Source of the DNA: Oscheius dolichura
Lineage: Eukaryota > Nematoda > Chromadorea > Rhabditida > Rhabditidae
NCBI GenBank assembly: GCA_932521035.1
Contig: OW051493.1
Location: 6,324,001 to 6,388,000 of the forward strand
Reading direction: 5' to 3'
DNA length: 64,000 bases
Shown here: positions 10,672-22,289 of the stretch, one piece after another
Position numbering within the stretch: position 1 is the stretch's first letter
Layout: each line of letters begins with the position of its first letter
Program-made: the position numbers and the translations under genes
The notes under the pieces: model-generated
Told to the model about the DNA's origin: nothing
Databases searched by the model: none
What the model saw: only the letters and a program-made list of their open reading frames with translations

Positions 10672-12458
10672 ATGCTTCTTTCTTTCCCTGTTACAATTTT
10701 ACTTTCCCCTGCCTGTAAGATGTCCTCTGTCACATTTTTTGTTGTCCCTAGGGTATTTTAGTTTGTCTTCTGATATTTTTTTTTTCTATTTGTCAGCCCC
10801 ACCCCCTCCTAATTACTAACAGTGTGCCATATCTACATTAAGTTATTGTTATAATTTGTTATTCTGTGAAGATCTTTGTTATCGTCTTTCCTGTTTTCTT
10901 ATAAATGTCAAAAACGGGAACACTTTTCTATTTTCTATCTAAGGGAAGGGCAGAAGATGCAGGACAGGCTGAGCCGCTCATTTACCGCGGGGCCATAGTA
11001 TGTGAAAGAAGACGGTGAGCTTCCTGTTATAATCCGGGCTTCACAAGTGATTTTTTTAAAGGAAGTGGGAACAAGAGCCGAGAGCTTTCTAATTACTACC
11101 CGATCGAAGATTAATTCATGTGCGCACGCACTGTAGATTGTTTTGTGGCTTTCCATTATTTCCCCCGAAAACTGTCTTCTCACCTGAAGCTTTGTATGGT
11201 TACTTTTTTTTTGCTCGGGGATAAAATATACAAGCAGTCTTTCCGGGCGATTCTGCTTTTTACTTAAAAAGCTCTTGTGTTACGGAACTTTTTTTGGGTC
11301 TCCCGAAGGGAGACCTCATACGTTGTGTAGAGCTAAGCTCGGGGAGTAACTGTGCCAAATATTAGACCTCAGGAGTGAGGTAGTGAGGAGGAACGGAGCC
11401 TCCAATTTCCAAAAATTGGTACAAGTTTTTTTTCGAACTGGCCATCGAGAGTAGGGTCATTCGAAAGAGCATCCAAATTTCAGGCGCTGAGAATGTTACA
11501 GTGAGAAGGAAAATGAGTTTTAACATGAAAAAAGGGTCTTTTTTAGCCACAAGTTTTTTTCGATTCAGGCTACGAGACTTGGGTCATTCAATAGAGCTCG
11601 AAAAGTTATGCAAGACTGTAAAGTATGAGAATGTATAATTGTAAATTTCGCGAGTTATGGCCGTTTTTATCCGCTCCGGTCCCCAATGACGCAATGCGCT
11701 TTTAGGACCAGAAAAGGACTAGTTTGGCAGTGGTATTGCACCTTCCATGCCGTAAAAGTGCATTCACGCCATATCAGATTATTTATTTTTTGGCAGCCCC
11801 GAGGGTAGAAAATGCCAAGGAATCCGATAGTGACGTCGATAGAGTGTGTTCGCTCGATCTTTTGGCTGAAAACCTCGGATTTTTATGAAAAAAGAGGGAT
11901 TTTCGAACAAAATCACGTTTTTCTCCACTGAAATTATGTTAAATCTCACAAATTATTTTACCACCTAACTCAACACACTGAGACGGTTCCAGTAAGCTAT
12001 TAAAATATGATGGTCCAATAGAAAATAAAAAAAGTTATTTTTTTCGTCTTCGAAATTTTGAATGAAGATTTTAACCGCTAAATCGCATTTTCAGAATTTC
12101 CAATTATGATATTCGTCATCAGCACGAAAAACTGAATCAGATAGTCTGGGTTAGAAGTCATTCTGAGATCCGGTCCCGGACTCGGTTCCTCGCGTCTTAC
12201 GCAGACCGACTCATAAGAAGCAGCCTGAAAGAGCCTTTTGTAGACGTTTTCCTATATCTAGTTTTTCGTACGATGCGATGTTGAGCAAAGTTTTAATCAA
12301 CACGTTACACAACGAATGCTAAAATCTGAAGAATTACTATCTACCAAGGCCTTGCAGTCACACCCACGTCAAGGATGGCTGTTCGCTTGTCGAACGTCGG
12401 ACTGAAAAGAAATATCAACTTATGTTTAAATAGCGAAAGTAGTACAATATACCGTGGC
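10672..12458. repeat. Gene-free spacer with hairpins and diverged tandem units
   Basis: No gene is supported in these 1.8 kb. A perfect hairpin with an 8-bp stem and GAA loop lies at 11297-11315 (GGTCTCCC/GGGAGACC), followed by weaker stems at 11364-11400. Two diverged units lie at about 11419-11510 and 11549-11635. Both have a CAAG(T)n TTCGA stretch, then GGGTCATTC and GAGAATG. The AT-rich tract up to about 12150 looks like decayed repetitive DNA. No transposase frame is visible. Confidence 0.5.
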
Positions 12459-13309
12459 TTATGCAAAGAATAATCTACAGATAAGGTAAGAGAAAAGCCA
12501 ATAAATAAAGTTTTAACGAACCCATAATAGTCGTTTTTGGCAGGATTGCTAAGTGCTCTATCCGCCAGTCCGGGGTACTTCGCTTCAATGGTACCAGCAT
12601 TAATTAAAATTTCCTTTTGTGGCATTGTTTCTATTCCTCGTAGGTGAGTCCAGTCCTAAAATGTATAAATAACAAAAATAAAATAGCTAACGTCTACCTA
12701 CCTTCACTTCATACTTCCAGTAATAATAAGCAGTCTGAAGAACAAGAAAAGCCATAATAAATTTAGGCACTGTGACGCGAATGGCTGTTCCATAATAGAC
12801 GCCAAAAGTAGGCTAAATTAAGTGTGAGGTATTCACCAATCTTTGATAACCTTCAGGTAATGCAAGTACAACTTATCCCACGGCCATCTATAAAGAACAC
12901 GAATAGGGTTTAGCTGTCTGTGCACAGCGTCTACAACAATTGGCTCGTCGGGATGTAGGTGCTGATCCTAAAAGCAAAAATTTTAGCAGAAAATTATAGT
13001 AAACTGACATGAAGCCATTTTTTACGCCATTCTCGTTCAGCAGGACTTAATCCAGCAGCTCTAACCCGTTCATCAGCCATGTGAAGCTCCAACGACATAG
13101 GCTCATGGATTCTAAAAAGAAGAATAACTGTTGAATTAAATATTTAACAATAGGATATCTGCTGTTCTAATAAGCAATATTGTAAAATTAACTCACCTGT
13201 GACTGGGTTTATCAGACCCGGACTTTTTGGCTAATGCCGGAGGAGGGACTCCTGATCGAGTGAATGGTGAATTACCAGTTTTTGGTGGGGCCGAATGTTG
13301 GTTCCCCAT
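12459..13309 (-). CDS. NDUFB6: NADH dehydrogenase (complex I) beta subunit 6, NDUFB6
   Basis: This is an accessory single-pass subunit of the complex I membrane arm in the mitochondrial inner membrane. From ATG 13309 a Pro/Ser-rich start leads into RAAGLSPAEREWRKKWLH joined to DQHLHPDEPIVV, which aligns with the RRRWLKDQELSPREPV segment of vertebrate NDUFB6. The membrane exon reads TFGVYYGTAIRVTVPKFIM then AFLVLQTAYYYWKYEVK, and the tail contains YPGLADRALSNPAKNDYYG. The stop is 12459-12461 if the last intron is removed; without it the frame stays open to 12341. The intron between the second and third of these blocks does not keep frame with its only GT donor; a GA-AG intron at 12813-12841 does. 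An AG acceptor lies 2 nt before the start. The gene is divergent from eIF2D, 216 bp away. Confidence 0.85.
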
Positions 13310-13525
13310 CGCTGAAATAACCTTTAATAACAATTACCTATAAAGTGGAAGCAGACAAATGAGATAACAACAAATAATGAGCTTTCGAGAGGAGGAGAGA
13401 GGAGAGGAAAACGTCGCAAAGTTCCGCATATTGTCTTGTAAACGCCGCGCCAGGAAGAAACAGCAAGCGATGATGTTTTCTACAGTTCAATTCTGTCCGC
13501 TATCCAAGATCTCCATAACCATAGT

Positions 13526-15768
13526 ATGTTCAAGAAGCCGTTCCATGTCAAGAAGAATGCCAACTTGAGGAGCTCTGATATGTGAGTTGCTTTGAACACG
13601 CTTATACGGTCAGATCAAAAGCTGTACTTCCACTCAAATTCTTCGCAACAAAGGATTTTCCTCAGCTCTTCTAAATGTTGAAGAATTCAACTTCAATGTC
13701 AGCGTCTCTTCTTCACGAGCTGGGGAAAAACCAATACATTGTGAAAATTTTTGATATAATATTGGTTTTAATTTGAGTGATAAAATTAGTAAAGCTCACA
13801 ACTAAATTACAGACGTAAAGTAATCTCTCGAATACCTGGAGATAGTTCAAATGTGGTGGACAAGAAATCACAAGTAGCCCATGTAAAGGCCGTTACATTC
13901 CAAGATGTGCCAATAAATCTATATCTCTTCAATAAATGCCCACTTTTCTTGGACTTCGATGAGAAAGGGGTTCTTGTTCCGACCGTCTATTTTCTCTGGA
14001 AGCATCCGTCCGCCTATCCGATGATTGTTGTTCATGAACCCGTACTCCAATTTCTTGAAAATGGTGCTGACCTTATGCTTCAAGGTAGTTTTATGTTTTC
14101 AAACTATACAAACAAATTTTTAGGAGTAGCCCGAAGTGTCCCTCTTCCACTATTTGGCAAAGGAGAAGTAGTGGCTATTGGTCTTAACTGCCAGGGCAAA
14201 ATACAACCGGTAGCTGTTGGGACAACAACGATGTCGTCAGAGATGGCAACAAAAAACTTACAAGGAAAAGGAGTCCAAGTTATTCATGTAGTGAAAGATG
14301 CTCTTTGGTAAGTCTTCAACGGATTTGTGCAATCGTTTATAGGGAGTTCGGACCTAAAGGTGTTGCTCCGCTTTTTGATGTTTCTGAAATCTACCCTGCT
14401 CCCCGTGAAATTTCAGAAGGTGCTCGTGAAGATCAGTATAATCCTGAAATAGATGAAGTTATCGACACATTAGTCGGAACCAAACTCGAAGAAGCAGATG
14501 AGAAAGATGACGTGGAAGAGGAACCCCAAGAGCCGGTCGAACATTTAGTAAGAGTTCGTTTAGTTTTCAGTAACAAGACTTTCAGCTTTTTCGCTGCTTT
14601 ATTGCTGGTCTAAAATATAGGCTCACAAAAAAAGGCGAGCTTCCGGTAGATGTTGGACAGTTCTACTCCCAATGTTTGCTTAAATGCGTTCCTCCTAATC
14701 GACGATTGGATATGAAAAAAACAAAATACAAAAAATTCGCTACCTTTTTGGAAGAAGTAGCTTATTTCCATTTGACAGCTGATAGTTTCAGATGATAAAA
14801 CATCCGGATGGACCTATTTTAAGGATATCTAAAAAAGGAAAAGGAGTTGATTTAGTTGCCGAGGTTTATTGGGAGCATCCCGCTATAAGGTCTTTTGAAG
14901 TAACAGATGAAATAATAAAGGATGAAGAGGTTTCTACCAAACCTACGAAGGGACCGGTTATTACGGAATATTATGCAGTTTGTTACACACATAATATTCT
15001 ATGCCGATTTCAGATCACAGAAACAGTCATTTCTCTCTTCAATAGCGTTGATAGAGTCTCCAAAGGACTTCTTCTTACAACTGCCGACTGTCGTGCTTTG
15101 ATTACCCAATATGTAAAAACCGAAGTATGTTTCAGAATTATTTCAAAATAAATCATCTCAGAATCTGACTGAAGGTAGCGCAGTTCGTCTTAATCCTCTC
15201 TTAGCATCTTTGGTGAAGACTGACAAAGATAAATTGGATTGGAATACACTTATACAAGCGATTCAGGTAGCACCCGCCATAAAGTTTCATCTCGTTTTAG
15301 GCTAAAATGACAAAAACCTTTGTTTTGAGAATGCCTGATGGACGAGAACTAATAAAGAAAATAAGCATGCCAAAACTGACTTTTAAAGTATCCCGTGTTC
15401 TATTTAAATGATGAGTTTTTTAAGATAGAAACTCGTTCAGGGAATAAAAAAGTAACGCTACTGAATAACTTAGCCGTATTTGGGATAGACGCCAAGATAT
15501 TGTGCAGAGAAATTCAGGTAATATCAATGTGGTTATATTAGAATCGCAGTTATAGGTAAGCATGGCTACCAGCGCCACAACCCAAGAAGGAGCTGTAAAC
15601 TGTGAAGGACCACAGCTTGTAATACAGGGAAATCAGGTAGCTTTGGTATTTTTCCTTCGTAATGCTTAGCTTCAGGTAGGCCCCGTTGGAGAAATTCTAC
15701 AGACGGACTATGGAATTGACAAAAAGTTCTTGGATGGTTTAGATCTTGCTCCAAAGAAAAAGAAGTGA
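13526..15768 (+). CDS. EIF2D: Eukaryotic translation initiation factor 2D (ligatin)
   Basis: eIF2D delivers or removes tRNA and recycles 40S subunits in the cytoplasm. The N-terminus MFKKPFHVKKNANLRSSD matches the human MFAKAFRVKSNTAIKGSD start. A PUA-type domain follows (VPTVYFLWKHPSAYPMIV and FLENGADLMLQG), with VAIGLNCQGKIQPVAVG and KNLQGKGVQVIHVVKD. An acidic linker leads to the SWIB-like region (QCLLKCVPPNRRLDMKKTKY, KHPDGPILRISKKGKG, VYWEHPAIRSFEVTDE) and a SUI1 domain (KKVTLLNNLAVFGIDAK, PQLVIQGNQVGPVGEIL) ending in KKKK at 15768. Introns are mostly 30-45 nt. The splice near 13570-13610 is not fully resolved. Convergent with the thioesterase gene, with paired poly(A) signals between them. 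Confidence 0.93.
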
Positions 15769-15782
15769 CTGGTAAATTACCT

Positions 15783-15795
15783 AATAAAATTTATT
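15783..15795. terminator. Back-to-back poly(A) signals for eIF2D and the thioesterase
   Basis: AATAAA for the plus strand at 15783-15788 and for the minus strand at 15790-15795 (read as TTTATT) lie between two convergent stops 58 bp apart. Confidence 0.6.
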
Positions 15796-15826
15796 TAAAT
15801 CGTAAAACAACCTGTATTTGTGATAG

Positions 15827-16374
15827 TTAGGGCGACTTCTCGCCGATTATTTCCTTTACATGTAGTCCTTTAGCCAGCATCTTATTATCACTTTTACGAA
15901 AGAGTTCTGCTTCTGTGTAAGCTTTTGTACGTCCCATTCGAAGAACGCGGCTGTCGAGAATAACCGTCTCTCCCTGCTTGGCCGGAGCTAAGAAGCTGAA
16001 AAAGATTTGTGAAAATAAAATTAACTAACTCCACGTTAAAACTAATCGAGACAGTGTTAACGGTACCACGCGGGGAAAGCATGCAAGCAACTGTAGTCCA
16101 AATATCAATTAAAGTTGCCGTACAACCACCATGAAGTGTTTTCTAAACGTAATGGTAAATAAATAAAAAGAACGAACATTTGGATTGGTAAGTTCTTCCG
16201 TAACTTCGAATTCAATACGGACTTTTCCTTCTTCGGCAAATACTGGTCGCACCTAGACAAGTGTATATTAGATGATATTCAACTAACGGCTTTGGAACAC
16301 TGCATAAAATTGTTTGCACTTGAATATTTGTGGGTAAGTTTCCGTGCCAATTCGAGATACTTGGAAGACGACAT
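15827..16374 (-). CDS. ACOT13/THEM2-like hotdog-fold acyl-CoA thioesterase
   Basis: ACOT13-type enzymes hydrolyse fatty acyl-CoA in mitochondria and cytosol. The first exon from ATG 16374 reads MSSSKYLELARKLTHKYSS. Later exons give VRIEFEVTEELTNPN, then KTLHGGCTATLIDIWTT, with HGG and the nearby Asp at the usual PaaI/ACOT13 positions (family motif TLHGGLTATLVD). VACMLSPRGTVNTVSISFNV follows, then LAPAKQGETVILDSRVLRMG and KAYTEAELFRKSDNKMLAKG, ending at 15827. The length of about 150 residues fits the family. Four exons are separated by introns of roughly 35-45 nt. A TTTCAG acceptor lies 5 nt before the start codon. The substrate range cannot be read from the sequence. Confidence 0.88.
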
Positions 16375-17414
16375 TACAACTGAAACAAATAGATAAACTG
16401 TAAAGCTTGTGACCAAACAAACAGAAAACTTTTGCAAGAGGAACGTATAGAATCGTCAAAGTGTTTCGGTGTTTTTGAAGAGAAAAAAGGTACGCAATAC
16501 GCAGTGTCTATTTTCCCACGAGTACTGTAAAGGGATGTCAGATAGAAGACCACAGCTCGCCGAGGTCGGCACCTCAAAGGTCTAAAATGACTAAAATGGT
16601 CCCGCGGCGACCACATGCCAGTTTTTTACATATGCGTTTCTACACATTTTCATGTGTTTTCGATGCTTTATTGGGGTCTTATCGACCCCAAATTACTATA
16701 AAGTAAAGGAGAAAAACATAAAACAATGCAGATTTGAAGCGTAATGGAAAATCAGTGAATTTTGTTCCGAAATGATCCAAAAATAACTTTTTCTCATGAT
16801 ATTCTTCCATCGATAACTTAAAATGCTCCCCATAACGAGACTAATTGATTGCAGTAAAAATGAAAAAGATCGAATATCACAATTTTGAGAAATAAATTTT
16901 CAAAAATTTTGACAGATTTCTCAACAAATCGACGTTGAATGAAAACGGGTGTAAACAGCGGGCAAATCGTGTTTTTTGTATTGCGTGGTTACGGTATCCA
17001 ACTTTGTCGAACGTGGCACTTGTGATTCCGACATTCATTTTTGCTAATCTTGAGCTCATAAAAAGCTGAACCGGAAGTAATTTTGGCACCAAAATCTGTA
17101 ACGCTTTTGATATAGAAAACCTCAAAAAACTCATTTTCTTTTCAATGGCACATTTTCATGACCAAAAATTACTTCCGAATCTTTCGAGCATGCCGAATCG
17201 AATGCAATTTACAGAAAAATGTGCTGTTTTTTCACGCTGAGTTCGACAAAGTTGTATTGGCCGAAGAGCAAAAATTGCGCTGGTTCCGGCACGATCACTG
17301 TCGCGCCGACCTTTCTTCTTCCGCGGCGAGCTGTGATACTACACCCCTGGATAGAAATAGAAAATAGTTTATGTCACAAAACAATGAAAGTACCCGAAGA
17401 AAATAAACAAATGA
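16375..17414. repeat. AT-rich spacer with a hairpin and a diverged inverted repeat
   Basis: No gene is supported. An 8-bp perfect stem TTGGGGTC/GACCCCAA lies at 16671-16691. A diverged inverted repeat has arms at about 16998-17097 and 17150-17254: the left arm holds CAACTTTGTCGAAC and GGAAGTAATTTTGG, and the right arm holds their reverse complements CCAAAAATTACTTCC and GTTCGACAAAGTTG. It resembles a decayed foldback or MITE-type element. Neither terminal target duplications nor an ORF could be identified. Confidence 0.55.
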
Positions 17415-18094
17415 TCAGTTCCAAGGCTGCCAAGGCCTTTTACGCGCAGGCGGCTCTTCAGAATTCGTCGGCGACGGCGAGGGTTCGTTCGATTTGGGAG
17501 AAGCCGGATACGGTTGAAATGAGTAGGCTGCGTTTTTTTGCATCGTATTTCTGAATTTTTCACTTTACGGATTCAAGATTTCTAAACCTCAAGTGATTGA
17601 TCAATCCCAGTTGGAACTGCTGCTGGGCAAAGGTACTGGACACGGGAGGCATGGCAATTGCAAAATATTCGAAGACGGCTCGGGAGGCGCAGCTGAATCC
17701 GTCGTTGAAGGACTCCTTCCTCCCCTCCTCATAAGCTTGTTGGCCATCTGTAGGTGGATAATTTAGAGCAGATACTGGGAAGCCGACCTTTGGGGTAGGC
17801 CTTGACCGGGGCGATTTTCTTCAAGCACTCGACGGTCCGTTCCAGGATGTCGGCCTTCTCCAGCTGTCTCTTTGTCCCCTGGCGCGGCTGGTCATGCAGG
17901 AGGACGAAGTCACGCAGCGAATCCAGCGAGTCGTTGATCCTCTTCCGTCGATACTTCTCCATCAGGGGCTTCTTCACCTGGACAGAGCCTGTCTCCCCCG
18001 GCAGACGACAACCCACCTTCCTATCCAGGGCAAACGGCTCGGCCGAGGTCGTCGGGCCCATGGGCGTCTTGCCGTAACCGTGGAAAGGCAACAT
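17415..18094 (-). CDS. Hes/hairy-family bHLH-Orange transcriptional repressor
   Basis: Hes proteins are nuclear DNA-binding repressors, often Notch targets. ATG 18094 opens a short leader, then the bHLH domain: KKPLMEKYRRKRINDSLDSL ... KLEKADILE-type helix 2 (QLEKADILERTVECLKKI). The Pro in the basic region, diagnostic of Hes, is present in KKPLMEK. After an intron at about 17749-17800 comes an Orange domain (YEEGRKESFNDGFSCASRAV, with LGLINHL). The last exon is Pro/Ser-rich and ends RKRPWQPWN before the stop at 17415-17417. This is a variant of the terminal WRPW Groucho-binding motif, with Gln for Arg and one extra residue. The total of about 180 residues is short for the family. Upstream sequence contains two TGGGAA cores (about 18484 and 18617) that could bind Su(H). 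Confidence 0.88.
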
Positions 18095-19116
18095 CCACGT
18101 CTGATGATGCTATCTTAATGAGCCCATTATGCGGACGAACACGAGGGTTACGACAGTTTCAGTTCGGGAACTGGTGAGGGTCATTCGAGGAGGATACAGT
18201 AAACCGGAGGAATGATCTAGGGAGGAAAGGCGGCATGGGAGAATGTCGCGGAGATCTGAGTCACAAAGGGATTCTCCGGGAGGAAAAGGTTGGGATACAG
18301 GAGCCGATCTCAAGGGGGGAGGGGGCACTACGAATTGTTGGGAGGGAGGAGTTAAACAGGCAGGTGGAGTGTGAAGGGGGAGGTGTTGTTTTTGGAGATA
18401 AGGCCGGAGAGGAGTGACCGGGGGCCGGCTATCAGCTCCGCGCCCTTTCTCATGACCCCCTGCGGGCTTATCAGGAGGGGCCCTGGGAACGGGCTCCCGT
18501 TGGAGACAGTCGGCTGGCAGTAGAGGCGTGGCCGAGCTAGAATTGCAACGGACGCGGGGCTGTAATGGCGGCTCATCAAAAGGCACGCGCTATCAACAAA
18601 CGACGCAGTGACGAATGGGGCTGGGAAAGGAGGACTCGTGGAGAGGAGGCGACCGGGGCACGGCCCCCAGAATCCCCCCGGTGAACACCTTGGCACACTG
18701 AATGCCGGCCGGCTGCCCGGCCGATGGCCTGTGCTTTATGGTATCGGAAAGGAGCTGTGTGCCCCCAAAGGAGCCGCTGCAGCCAGTCATCTGTCATTAC
18801 TCCTCTCCCGAATAAGGGCAAAAAATGTCTGACAAAGGTGCTTGCTGTGCATTAGACGCCTCATTGACGCCGTCGTGTTCCCAGCCCGGCAAAAAGATTA
18901 CCGTATCCCGTCCTGTGGGAGATCTCCTCGTCTTTTCATCGGCCAAAAGGAAAACTGGCAACATTACGCAGGCGTCACAAATCTTCAGGCACAGCATGCG
19001 CCTTCTTATCGGGATCTTAATGGGGCGGGGAGGAGGAGGACACTGCCAGTCTTTTGCTTAACTTAAATTTATTTAAAATAATTATATTATTAATTAGAGA
19101 AGGCCACACCGTAGAA
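18095..19116. promoter_or_regulatory. Hes upstream region, no gene recognised
   Basis: This kilobase lies between Hes and the 3' end of the cysteine-rich gene. Several short open frames exist on both strands, but none has a recognisable domain or consistent splicing. As the 5' flank of a Hes gene it is a likely control region. Two TGGGAA cores (Su(H)/CSL half sites) are visible, a weak indication. Confidence 0.35.
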
Positions 19117-19901
19117 CTAATAATAACCGTAGGAGTTGGGCCACTCGGGCACGTCGACGATGGCGCCGACCGGGGTCTGAACGGCCTCCCTCTTCTGAGG
19201 GACAGTCTCTTCTGGGGCAGTCTGTTCGTGGGAAGCGGTGGGCAGGGCAGGGACAGTGGAGGAGACGACCTCAGCGGAGACAGTCTCGAGGCTCTTCTTC
19301 TCGGCCAGCTTGACGGCCAACTTCTGGAGAGAGCGTCTCTTACGTCCTCCTCCGCATCCACAGCAGCCTGGAAATTATTCTTTTGATTAGAAGAAGGAGG
19401 CTAATCGGGGAATATCATATGAACGGGAATAAATACTCACCGCATCCGCATCCACAGCAGCAAGGTCTACAGCAAGTGCAACATCTGTAAAATGGGGAAA
19501 ATTAAATGAAATCAAGAACTGTACCTGGTACAGCAGCAGGTCCTACAACAAGTACAACAACGCTGGCAGCAACAGCCTGAAATAGAACAGTCAATGAATC
19601 GGAGGGGGACGGGCAAGGGCGAGCCGAGGAAAAGGAACTTACACGGCTTACAGCAACAGCACCCACAACCACAGCCTCCGCAGCCTCCACAGCAGCCACA
19701 GCAACCTCCTCCCTGACGTTTGACACGAGTGTTCGAAGAATCCCCGGTGGTATCTATGACGCTATCGCGGAGAGCAATTGCCGTGGGTGCAGCCTAGATA
19801 GTGTCGGCGTGTGGCCAAGCTCAGAGGAAAACAACCTGGACATCGTAGAAGAAGGCGGCGATGGAGAGGACGGCTAGACTACAGAGGATGGTGTGTTGCA
19901 T
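19117..19901 (-). CDS. Secreted extremely cysteine-rich protein
   Basis: From ATG 19901 the first exon encodes a hydrophobic signal-like stretch (MQHTILCSLAVLSIAAFFY). A 42-nt intron leads to a propeptide-like segment ending RVKRQ, a furin-type dibasic site. Then comes a block of about 57 residues with about 34 Cys, mostly as CC and CCC separated by Gly, Arg, Thr or Pro (for example CCTCCRPCCCGCGC). A basic junction GGGRKRRSLQ follows, then a Lys/Ala/Glu/Thr-rich tail ending VPEWPNSYGYY at 19117. The Cys block is spread over four exons, and every junction keeps the Cys pattern, which supports the gene model. I do not recognise the family. It looks like a structural cuticle, shell or matrix protein, or a metal binder. 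A keratin-associated-like composition alone does not show function. Confidence 0.75.
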
Positions 19902-20353
19902 AATTGGATGGAGGCGGCTGATATGGTGCAGCTCCGCTGCCATCGTAGCTTTTATAGTCCGGGCTGGTCAGTGGCCGGCCCGGCGAGGTGTCAAACGGAC
20001 TCCGGAAATGAGCTGATCGAGCGATCAGACGCAAATAGCGTATCCACGGCCGTCTGTGGCAGCAGACCGGACACTGTTCTTCGGATACAGCAGCGGCGGT
20101 CACTCCAAGGATTTCATTGATACTTTGATAACTGAGCTACATGTAAGACGCATCCATTTTTCCAGAAGAAAAACAGCTACCCGTAAACCCTAGCAAGTGG
20201 ATGTTCAACTTACACCTTTTTCTGATAAAAAAGAATACCAATTGATCATATTTATTTTTTTAAATAAGCATCAAGATAGCGATGATTTTAGAGTGAAAAC
20301 GACATAGAATAGTAAGAACGAAGTTAAAATTACTTGATTCCTAATTACAACAA
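19902..20353. other. Spacer between the Cys-rich gene start and the hnRNP gene end
   Basis: Contains the 5' flank of the Cys-rich gene and the 3' flank of the hnRNP gene. Base composition drops to AT-rich at about 20120. No coding frame is supported. Confidence 0.5.
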
Positions 20354-21718
<1,365 letters not shown>

Positions 21719-22289
21719 GATGATTCCTAACAGAATATTATGCCTCAACAGTGTTGACCTAGTCTAGATTACTTCTTATATTGTACACAACTATACACAT
21801 AACAGTATTAGAGCGATAAAACCTAAAAAGAAGTCTACTTGCTACTCTCAACAGATGAAAAAGGAATCAAACGTCAATAATACATATAAACATTCTAATA
21901 TTGATCTACGCTACATAAAATGAGGGTGAATACGGCAAAAAAACAGTTATAGAATAGAAAAGTAACAAGCAATTTTGAAGGAAGAAAAGAACGCTGTGAA
22001 ATAGGCGCTCTTTTTAACATTTTGAAAACGGGCAAAAGAACTGCCAATTTGTCTATCGTTATTACTTCAAAAAATGAAATCATTGCTGTCTTTCAGATAG
22101 AAATTAGATAGAAAACCAGTACAATCCCGTAACCCGATTCGGCAATTCTTCTCTGAATACGGGCGAATTTACACCATCTGAGCACAGCAGATTGATAAGA
22201 GGATTAGTCCGCGCCCTTGTCTCCTCTTTCTGTGTCTTGACTACATCTGCCGCTCTCCTCTCCTTCTATTTCCCAACATTTTCAGGGAA
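21719..22289. promoter_or_regulatory. Divergent spacer between hnRNP and carboxypeptidase genes
   Basis: No coding frame is supported. Both genes are transcribed away from this spacer. The carboxypeptidase side ends in a pyrimidine-rich ACATTTTCAG acceptor 4 nt before its ATG. Confidence 0.45.

Noticed and set aside
18110..18586. 158-codon minus-strand frame upstream of Hes
   Set aside because: Proline/serine/arginine-rich without a domain, overlapped by open frames on the other strand. More likely Hes 5' flank.
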